Source of the DNA: an uncultured Kordia sp.
GTDB lineage: Bacteria > Bacteroidota > Bacteroidia > Flavobacteriales > Flavobacteriaceae
Length of the DNA: 64,000 bases
NCBI RefSeq assembly: GCF_947496985.1
Contig: NZ_CANMEZ010000001.1
Span: 496,001-560,000 of the forward strand
Direction of reading: 5' to 3'
Shown here: piece by piece, positions 56,482 through 62,663 of the stretch
Position numbering within the stretch: the first letter of the stretch is position 1
How the letters are laid out: every line of letters begins with the position of its first letter
Position numbers and translations under genes: made by a program
The notes under the pieces: model-generated
The model's database searches: none
What the model was told of the DNA's origin: nothing
What the model saw: only the letters and a program-made list of their open reading frames with translations

Positions 56482-56602
56482 TATTTGGGCAATTTATTAA
56501 AGATAAAAAAGCAATTAAGACTATTCCATAGTTTTAACTATGTCAATTTTTTATTTCAATCAAACACATCAAATTACGAACAGTTCTTTTTTACATAGCG
56601 GA

Positions 56603-56629
56603 ATCCGAAAAGCTTATAGAGTAGGAATT
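56603..56629 (+). promoter_or_regulatory. Conserved peptide-leader element (site L2)
   Basis: Identical to site L1 over the element, 21 bp before the 56650 ATG. The whole ~60-bp upstream block is duplicated with the gene. Confidence 0.75.
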
Positions 56630-56649
56630 ATTTTAAATTTTTATCAATC

Positions 56650-56907
56650 ATGAAAAAACAAAAATTTCAAAAATTGGGAATCAACAAGTCTACCATTTCT
56701 CAATTAACACAAGATCAACTTAACGGTGGAGGAACATTTACATGTCACGGACATTCTTGTTGTCCTACAGAAGCACCAACATGTGCAGCTACGTGCGCAA
56801 ATACATGTCAAGCTGGTTGTGGTGTTACAAACGATTGTGGCCCAACAGCTGGTTGTACTGGCGGAGGACGAACTAGATGTATTTGTCCTACGATACAACT
56901 TCCATAA
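56650..56907 (+). CDS. Cys-rich RiPP-like precursor 2 with lanthipeptide-type leader
   Basis: An 85-residue paralogue of the previous precursor. Residues 1-42 are identical, then the core diverges after TCAATCANTC into CQAGCGVTNDCGPTAGC and a tail ending RCICPTIQLP, with eleven Cys in total. Constant leader with a variable C-terminal core is the usual mark of RiPP families. It shares promoter-proximal sequence with precursor 1. A terminator follows at 56955. Confidence 0.82.
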   Translation: MKKQKFQKLGINKSTISQLTQDQLNGGGTFTCHGHSCCPTEAPTCAATCANTCQAGCGVTNDCGPTAGCTGGGRTRCICPTIQLP

Positions 56908-56954
56908 GTTGCATTGATTTAATTTTTATTACTAACAATTTGAATGATGAAAAG

Positions 56955-56985
56955 AAGGCTATCAATGTATTTGGTGGCCTTTTTT
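56955..56985 (+). terminator. Terminator after RiPP-like precursor 2
   Basis: AAGGCTATCA and TGGTGGCCTT pair over 10 positions with G-U pairs, followed by T residues. Confidence 0.7.
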
Positions 56986-57027
56986 AATATAGAATATTTG
57001 GACTTTCCTGTTATTTAAATAAAAGAC

Positions 57028-57137
57028 AAAAAAAACTCGATCCGTAGATCGAGCTTCTTTTTTTTATTAACCAACCAAAACTTTAAATTATGAAAAATTT
57101 ATTTTCTTAAAGTCGCAAAAGGAAACCACTCGCTTTT
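57028..57137 (-). ncRNA. Putative small RNA, copy A
   Basis: A minus-strand unit of ~110 nt predicted from a promoter at 57144-57173 and a terminator at 57028-57057 (CTCGATC-TACG-GATCGAG then T8). Near its 5' end, TGCAAAAG and CTTTTGCG form a hairpin with an 11-nt loop; the terminal U-G pair here replaces the U-A of copies B and C. No start codon with a meaningful frame is seen. Single-stranded middle includes TTTAAAGTTTTGGTTGGTTA, the most conserved part and a candidate target-binding region. Rfam identity was not tested. Confidence 0.75.
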
Positions 57138-57143
57138 GCACTG

Positions 57144-57178
57144 CAAATATAGAACGAGTTACTTGTTATGCAAGCATA
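57144..57178 (-). promoter_or_regulatory. sRNA A promoter and dyad operator
   Basis: TTG (57173-57171), 19 nt, TATATTTG (57151-57144) on the minus strand. A dyad TATGC-AA-GCATA (57167-57178) covers the -33 box, and direct AGTATTTT repeats 16 bp apart lie just beyond it. Confidence 0.75.
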
Positions 57179-57403
57179 GTATTTTACTTTAACAGTATTT
57201 TTACACGCACAACTGTAGTTCAGATACATTTCTTAGTAGATTCTCAATGGTTACTTCTTTTTATTGCGAAGTCTTTAATGACAATAAGGTGCAAACGCAA
57301 GGTTTTCTCTTATCAATTACCATTTCGTATCATAAAAAGCATAGTAACTAACTGAATTTCAGACTAAAATTCTATTTTAGCTTACTTACTTAAATATATT
57401 CCA

Positions 57404-57514
57404 TAAAAAAAGTCCGATCATGGGATCGAACTTTTTTTATTTATTAACCAACCAAAACTTTAAATTATGAAAACTTTTTCTTCTTAAAGTTGCAAAAGGA
57501 AACCACTCGCTTTT
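57404..57514 (-). ncRNA. Putative small RNA, copy B
   Basis: The second tandem copy: same promoter, 5' hairpin (TGCAAAAG/CTTTTGCA) and middle sequence. The terminator stem is AAGTTCGATC/GATCGGACTT. Relative to copy C (AAGCTCGATC/GATCGGGCTT), a T-A pair replaces C-G at the same position, a compensatory change that keeps the stem. About 110 nt. Confidence 0.75.
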
Positions 57515-57520
57515 GCACTG

Positions 57521-57556
57521 CAAATATAGAATGAGATATTTACTATGCAAGCATAG
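57521..57556 (-). promoter_or_regulatory. sRNA B promoter and dyad operator
   Basis: TTG (57550-57548), 19 nt, TATATTTG (57528-57521). The dyad CTATGC-AA-GCATAG (57543-57556) is perfect. Confidence 0.75.
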
Positions 57557-57777
57557 CATTTTACTTTAACAGTATTTTTACACACACAGCTGTTGTTTGA
57601 AAATGTTCCTTAGTGAATCTGCAATGATTTTATACTTTTATTGACAAATTCTCAATAACAATATCATATATATAGAACATTTTATGTGATTAATCACTAT
57701 TTTTCATCACAAAAGCCACAGTAATTACCTGAATATCAGCCCCAAAATTCATTATCCTTCTATTTGAATGTATTGCA

Positions 57778-57887
57778 TAAAAAAAGCCCGATCATGAGAT
57801 CGAGCTTCTTTTATTTATTAACCAACCAAAACTTTAAATTATGAAAATTTCTCTTCTTAAAGTTGCAAAAGGAAACCACTCGCTTTT
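57778..57887 (-). ncRNA. Putative small RNA, copy C
   Basis: The third tandem copy, nearest to the TDO gene. It keeps the 5' hairpin, the GGTTGGTTAATAAATA middle and a 10-bp terminator stem (AAGCTCGATC/GATCGGGCTT) followed by T7. Between the three copies, the ~190-bp stretches outside promoter and RNA have diverged, which shows that the units themselves are conserved. Confidence 0.75.
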
Positions 57888-57893
57888 GCACTG

Positions 57894-57928
57894 CAAATAT
57901 AGAATGAGAATCATATTGTGCAAGCACA
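57894..57928 (-). promoter_or_regulatory. sRNA C promoter and dyad operator
   Basis: TTG (57923-57921), 19 nt, TATATTTG (57901-57894). The dyad reads TGTGC-AA-GCACA (57917-57928): both arms differ from copies A and B, yet symmetry is kept. Confidence 0.75.
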
Positions 57929-58060
57929 GTATTTTACTTTAACAGTATTTTTATATTCAAAATGGTATTTCATCGATGTTTTTTATAAAATACGCAACAA
58001 TTTCTTTATTATACTAAGAAATACTCAACATTTTTGCAATTTTTAGTTTTGCTTTTTTGG

Positions 58061-59005
58061 TTATTCTATCGTTTTATAGCCTTCTAAATTGGTAATTCCC
58101 CAATTTTTCAACTCTTCTTCACTCCATAGTTGTGGAAAAAAGATTCTTTTTTGATATTTCGGATGCATATATTTTTGCCAATCGCTTCCACCTGTAGCTT
58201 CTGCATTTCCTTTTTCAGAATTTATATATTTCGCTGCAGCATTATAATGATGCATTACCCAACTTATGTTTACAGTATGATCGTAATGACGCATTGCATT
58301 CATTAAACTTTTATCACTTTGATACGCTCTAGGTAATTGCTTGAATTTTGTCCATAAGTTGATTGTATTGTATTCTTTCATCCAACCAATGAGTTCTTTT
58401 TTGTATTTCTGATCAAAGTTGACCATCAATTTACTGCGTTTTCCCGTTTTATGATCATTTCCAGCAACTTGCCAATACATATTGTTATACGCATGTAAAT
58501 AAGGAGTTTCGCGATCAATTGTAGCTCTAAATCTGTAATCAATTAGATTGATTAATTCTGTAGAAGCGATTTCAATTTTACGGTATTGACCTGATTGAAA
58601 ACCACTTGCAGGCGTTAATGTATCGCGGAATTTCATGTATTGCTCTACTTCCATTCCATCTCCCATAATGTCAAATGAATTTGAAAGCATATCAAAATAA
58701 CGACTGATACGCATTAAATGCATGACAAATTTTTCAGGTTCGATGTTTTCCGTATGTGATATTTGCTGCATTTCCCATAAAATCATCTTAAAAACCAATT
58801 CATTGATTTGATGATACATGATGAAAACCATTTCATCGGGCAATTGTGTACGCTGCGTTTGTAATCCTAAGAGTGCATCTAATTGTATGAAGTCCCAGTA
58901 TTTCATAGGCTCTGCATGTAATAATCCTGAAAGATGTACATCAGGATCTTGTCCCATATCCAAATATTTTTTGTCTATGGCAGCTAGTAATTCTTCTCTA
59001 GTCAT
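58061..59005 (-). CDS. kynA: Tryptophan 2,3-dioxygenase
   Basis: I chose the ATG at 59005 (MTREELLAAI, 314 residues); the longer frame adds 13 non-conserved residues. TDO features: QLDALLGLQTQRTQLPDEMVFIMYHQINELVFKMILWEMQQI (~43-84), GFQSGQYRKIE (~138-148), NISWVMHHYNAAAKYI with the candidate haem His (~258) and ATGGSDWQKYMHPKYQKRIFFPQLW (~280-304). It opens the indole ring of tryptophan to N-formylkynurenine. Location after hmgA and hppD supports a catabolic role for this copy. Confidence 0.88.
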   Translation of the reverse strand: MTREELLAAIDKKYLDMGQDPDVHLSGLLHAEPMKYWDFIQLDALLGLQTQRTQLPDEMVFIMYHQINELVFKMILWEMQQISHTENIEPEKFVMHLMRISRYFDMLSNSFDIMGDGMEVEQYMKFRDTLTPASGFQSGQYRKIEIASTELINLIDYRFRATIDRETPYLHAYNNMYWQVAGNDHKTGKRSKLMVNFDQKYKKELIGWMKEYNTINLWTKFKQLPRAYQSDKSLMNAMRHYDHTVNISWVMHHYNAAAKYINSEKGNAEATGGSDWQKYMHPKYQKRIFFPQLWSEEELKNWGITNLEGYKTIE

Positions 59006-59083
59006 GTTGTGTATTTTTGGAGAGAAAATAAAAAGAATGTACACTCCGATTCAACTCAGTATACATTCTTATATAGTTATATT

Positions 59084-60247
59084 TTATAAAGTTCCGCGAG
59101 CAGCTTGTTCTCTTTCAATAGCTTCAAATAATGCTTTGAAGTTTCCTACTCCAAATGATTGCGCACCTTTACGCTGAATTACTTCAAAGAACATTGTTGG
59201 TCTATCTACAATTGTTTTTGTAAAGATTTGCAGCAAATACCCTTCTTCATCTCGATCAATTAAGATTCCGTGTTTTCTAAGTTCATCTACATCTTCATCA
59301 ATGTCTCCGACTCTTTCAAGTAAATCGTCATAATATGTTTCTGGAACATATAAGAACTCAACGCCTCTTTCGCGCATTTGCGAAACTGTCTCAATAATAT
59401 TATCTGTAGCAACCGCAATGTGCTGTACACCTGGACCATTGTAAAAATCTAAGTATTCTTCAATTTGCGATTTCTTTTTCCCTTCTGCTGGTTCGTTAAT
59501 TGGAAATTTAATTCTACCATTTCCATTACTCATCACTTTACTCATTAACGCCGTAAAGTCTGTAGAAATGTCATCATCCGTAAACGAGATTATTTGCGCA
59601 AAGCCCATTACTTTTGCATAGAATTCGCACCATTCTTTCATTTCTCCCCAGCCTACATTTCCTACCATGTGATCAATGAATTTTAATCCAACTGGTTCAG
59701 GATTATAGTGCGACTCCCATTTTTTATAGCCTGGTAAAAAGATTCCGTTGTAGTTTTTACGCTCTACAAAAATATGAACTGTTTCTCCATATGTGTAAAT
59801 TCCTGAACGTACTACATACCCATTTTCATCTTCTTCTTTTGTAGGCTCCATGTATGGTTTTGCGCCTCTTTTGGTAGTTTCTTCAAAAGCTTTTGTTGCA
59901 TCTTCTACCCAAAGAGCTACTACTTTTACTCCATCTCCGTGAAGATCAATATGCTCATTGATTTCTCCACCTTTTCCTAAAGGTGTTGTTAAAACCAATC
60001 GAATTTTATCTTGCTTTAATACATATGAAACTCTGTCTGTTAAACCTGTTTCTAAACCTGCATAGGCTTCTGACTGAAAACCAAAGGCTGTTTTGTAGAA
60101 ATGCGCGGATTGCTTTGCATTCCCTACATATAACTCTACATAGTCAGTTCCTAATAATGGAAGAAAATCTTCTGCTTCATCAAATAATTTTTTGAGTCCG
60201 TATTCTGTATTTTGTAAATCTTTTAAGTTTTTTATTTCTGCTGCCAT
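59084..60247 (-). CDS. hppD: 4-hydroxyphenylpyruvate dioxygenase
   Basis: A 387-residue Fe(II) dioxygenase. An N-terminal vicinal-oxygen-chelate domain (~30-170) precedes the catalytic one, with iron ligands His in FIDHMVGNVGWGEM (~192) and GVQHIAVATDNI (~275) and Glu in FFEVIQRKG (~354). The C-terminal FGVGNFKALFEAIEREQAARG motif is diagnostic. It converts 4-hydroxyphenylpyruvate to homogentisate in tyrosine degradation, the substrate of the upstream HmgA. Gap to the TDO gene is 78 bp. Confidence 0.96.
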   Translation of the reverse strand: MAAEIKNLKDLQNTEYGLKKLFDEAEDFLPLLGTDYVELYVGNAKQSAHFYKTAFGFQSEAYAGLETGLTDRVSYVLKQDKIRLVLTTPLGKGGEINEHIDLHGDGVKVVALWVEDATKAFEETTKRGAKPYMEPTKEEDENGYVVRSGIYTYGETVHIFVERKNYNGIFLPGYKKWESHYNPEPVGLKFIDHMVGNVGWGEMKEWCEFYAKVMGFAQIISFTDDDISTDFTALMSKVMSNGNGRIKFPINEPAEGKKKSQIEEYLDFYNGPGVQHIAVATDNIIETVSQMRERGVEFLYVPETYYDDLLERVGDIDEDVDELRKHGILIDRDEEGYLLQIFTKTIVDRPTMFFEVIQRKGAQSFGVGNFKALFEAIEREQAARGTL

Positions 60248-60372
60248 CTGTTTATTTTTTTAGTGCATTCGCAATTTGTTTTAAGTTTTTTGTGTAATTA
60301 ATCAAGCGTAATTACCACATAGCTCTTATTTGCGTTGCAATGTTGGTTGTGTGTTGTGTCATCAGTCTATTT

Positions 60373-61530
60373 TTATTCTAACCAAGATTTGAAATAATCT
60401 TCATCGGCAATTTTCATTGCTTCTTCCGTCACTTGTAATGGTTTGAATGTATCTACCATTACAGCTAATTCTTCTGTTTCTGTTTTCCCAATACTTCTTT
60501 CTGCAGCTCCAGGGTGTGGTCCGTGTGGAATTCCTGCTGGATGCAACGAAATATGTCCTGCTTCAATGTCATTTCTACTCATAAAATCTCCATCAACATA
60601 GTACAACACCTCATCACTATCTATGTTACTATGATTGTAAGGTGCTGGAATACTTTCTGGGTGATAGTCGTACAATCTTGGCACAAACGAACAAACGACA
60701 AACGCATCTGTTTCAAATGTTTGATGTACTGGTGGTGGTTGATGAATTCGTCCTGTAATTGGTTCAAAATCGTGAATTGAAAACGCATATGGATAGTTGT
60801 AACCATCATATCCAACAACATCAAAAGGATGCGTTGCATAGATCATTTCAAAGATATCTCCTTGTTTTTTCACCTTGATTAAGAAATCACCTTTTTCGTT
60901 ATAAGTTTCTAATTCTTCAGGTCTTCTGAGATCGCGTTCGCAGAATGGTGAATGCTCTAAGAGTTGCCCAAACCAGTTTCTATAACGTTTTGGAGTGTAT
61001 ATTGGTCGATACGATTCTACAATGAATAATCTGTTATCATCTGTATCAAAATCTAATTTATAAATAATTCCGCGCGGCACTAATAAGTAATCTCCATATT
61101 TGAAATCGAGGTTTCCTAGCATTGTGCGCAGTTTCCCTGTTCCTTTGTGAATGAAGATAAGTTCGTCTGCATCTGTATTTTTGTAGAAATACTCACGTGT
61201 AGATTCTTTGGGCGCTGCCAAAATGATATTACAATCACTGTTTGTTAAAACTACTTTTCTACTGTCTAGATAATCTTGCTCGGGCGCTACTTGGAATCCG
61301 CGCAAGCGATAGGACTGTATATTGTTTGCTTTTGCAATTTTTGGTGCAACACTGTATTGTTTGCGTATTTCTTTTACTTGTGTTGGTCTGTGTTCGTGGT
61401 AACTATTTGTGGACATTCCGTCAAAACCGATGGTTCCAAAAAGTTGTTCATAGTATAAATCACCATTTGGTTTTCTAAATATCGTGTGTCTTTTAGGTGG
61501 AATGTTTCCTAATTTATGATAGAAAGGCAT
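60373..61530 (-). CDS. hmgA: Homogentisate 1,2-dioxygenase
   Basis: I chose the ATG at 61530 (MPFYHKLGNIPPKRHTIF, 385 residues); the longer frame adds a 26-residue hydrophobic stretch unlike the family. Recognisable parts are GFDGMSTNSYHEHRPTQV (~39-56), GDYLLVPRGIIYKLDF (~145-160), a cupin-type metal site in YNHSNIDSDEVLYYVDGDFMSR (~298-319) and HISLHPAGIPHGPHPG (~325-340). It opens the homogentisate ring to maleylacetoacetate. It is the first gene of the hmgA-hppD-TDO operon. The size is at the short end for the family. Confidence 0.93.
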   Translation of the reverse strand: MPFYHKLGNIPPKRHTIFRKPNGDLYYEQLFGTIGFDGMSTNSYHEHRPTQVKEIRKQYSVAPKIAKANNIQSYRLRGFQVAPEQDYLDSRKVVLTNSDCNIILAAPKESTREYFYKNTDADELIFIHKGTGKLRTMLGNLDFKYGDYLLVPRGIIYKLDFDTDDNRLFIVESYRPIYTPKRYRNWFGQLLEHSPFCERDLRRPEELETYNEKGDFLIKVKKQGDIFEMIYATHPFDVVGYDGYNYPYAFSIHDFEPITGRIHQPPPVHQTFETDAFVVCSFVPRLYDYHPESIPAPYNHSNIDSDEVLYYVDGDFMSRNDIEAGHISLHPAGIPHGPHPGAAERSIGKTETEELAVMVDTFKPLQVTEEAMKIADEDYFKSWLE

Positions 61531-61840
61531 ATTGTTATTTTTTTGTAATCGTAAAAATGATGTGATAAGATATAGAAAAATGTGAAGAATTGTGTTCACA
61601 TTTAGCAAAAAAACAACGCTCTCTTATTCAGGATTTCGCTTGATAAGATAGTGTAAATGTGCTAGTAAGTCGTTCCAAAAAGGTTTCACTTGTATAAATT
61701 TAAGTAGATGTTATTTTTCATCTGTACACAAATATCGTAATTATTTGGAGATTTTTTATGATTGAAGTCATCTTTGGCTTTTATTTTGATGATTTAATGC
61801 TATATATTACAACTTGTTATTAGACAAATGATGTGCTTTT
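61531..61840. other. 310-bp upstream region of hmgA
   Basis: AT-rich and without a gene I can support. It must contain the hmgA promoter; CAAATATC at ~61727 is a one-mismatch minus-strand -7 box but lies ~190 bp upstream. Confidence 0.4.
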
Positions 61841-62194
61841 ATCATTGTTATAAATAGATATCTAATTATTCTTACAAGTACTATATTTTTAATATCCTGT
61901 GATAATACTCCAAAATATTCTGATGGATATGTTTATGATGAAGCAACTCGCAAACGCATTTTAGCTATAAAAGTAAAAGCTGAGTTCTATAAAGAAATGT
62001 TTGATTATACAGGTGATAAGGGATATTTTAGAATTGAAAACACACAAAAGGATATTGAATCATATTTTATTTTATCCGATTCTGAACTCGTTTAGGACAC
62101 TTTATATACATTCTGGATTCAACATGGAGAAGCAGAAGTATATTCTTTTATAGAAGGAAATAATGATACTGTTTTTATTGATTATGACAAATAA
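61841..62194 (+). pseudogene. Decayed lipoprotein gene
   Basis: One frame encodes a lipoprotein-like N-terminus (hydrophobic run, lipobox FLISC), then DNTPKYSDGYVYDEATRKRI and further coherent sequence to SDSELV. An in-frame TAG (62093-62095) interrupts it, after which the same frame continues as DTLYTFWIQHGEAEVYSFIEG to a normal stop at 62194. No ATG, GTG or TTG precedes the signal sequence. The sequence resembles a carboxypeptidase-regulatory-like domain. Lost start plus internal stop indicates a pseudogene, unless the assembly has errors. Confidence 0.6.
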
Positions 62195-62648
62195 ATACTC
62201 TTTCTTTTGCTTAATTATTCTTCTTTTTTCGTGTAAAACAAAACAATTTTTGAAGTCGTCACCTGTAATTGTTTATAAAGATATTCCACACATTGAAGAT
62301 GAAGGAAAATCTATTAAAAATAAAAGCTATTTATATTTTAAAGTTTCCGATGAACAAGGAAATTCATTAACATCTGTGGCATCCAAATTGATTGCCGATA
62401 GTACATCTTGTTATATTACGTATTCAGATTTTGATGGTTTAGCACAACTTAGTTTTGATCAAAGCAAGATTACTTCAACTAGTTATTTGGAAATAGTTTT
62501 TAAAGGATTTAGCAAAAAAAGGATTCCAGTTGCTAGTCTTAAAAAAGAGCAATTACAATTCATACAACTAAAAAAAGGAGATTCCATCGTTAGTGAAGAA
62601 GCATATAAGATGTATTATTTTCAAATTCGAAGTTGTTGGAATTGGTAA
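62184..62648 (+). CDS. Small lipoprotein of unknown function
   Basis: I chose the ATG at 62184 (MTNKYSFFCLIILLFSCKTK, 154 residues); the longer frame adds seven residues from inside the pseudogene. Lipobox LFSC is at ~14-17. The body (YLYFKVSDEQGNSLTSVASKL, FDGLAQLSFDQ, YLEIVFKGFSKKRIPV) resembles a single carboxypeptidase-regulatory/CNA-like beta domain. It overlaps the end of the decayed gene by 11 bp, so the two were once coupled. Confidence 0.7.
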   Translation: MTNKYSFFCLIILLFSCKTKQFLKSSPVIVYKDIPHIEDEGKSIKNKSYLYFKVSDEQGNSLTSVASKLIADSTSCYITYSDFDGLAQLSFDQSKITSTSYLEIVFKGFSKKRIPVASLKKEQLQFIQLKKGDSIVSEEAYKMYYFQIRSCWNW

Positions 62649-62663
62649 TTTGTTATCATCACC

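Larger units (their letters stand above)
57028..57960 (-). repeat. Three tandem ~375-bp units
   Basis: The three sRNA units recur at 377- and ~373-bp intervals. Strong identity covers terminator to promoter-upstream sequence (~170 bp per unit). Apart from the end of the 56650 locus, the gap 56908-58060 contains only these units and I see no protein gene in it. Confidence 0.85.

Noticed and set aside
56726-56917. Alternative + frame ORF over RiPP-like precursor 2
   Set aside because: It overlaps the duplicated precursor in another frame and has no leader, signal or conservation in the paralogous copy.
57056-57140. Reading the three repeats as plus-strand leader/attenuator units
   Set aside because: The plus strand lacks a promoter match and the ATGs after AAACTTTAAATT give no frame, whereas perfect minus-strand promoters exist in all three copies.
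57028-57960. CRISPR array or attachment-site cluster
   Set aside because: There are only three ~375-bp units with promoter and terminator structure; no short regular spacers and no cas genes.
60514-61478. Plus-strand ORFs within hmgA
   Set aside because: They are hydrophobic low-quality translations antisense to a fully conserved dioxygenase.
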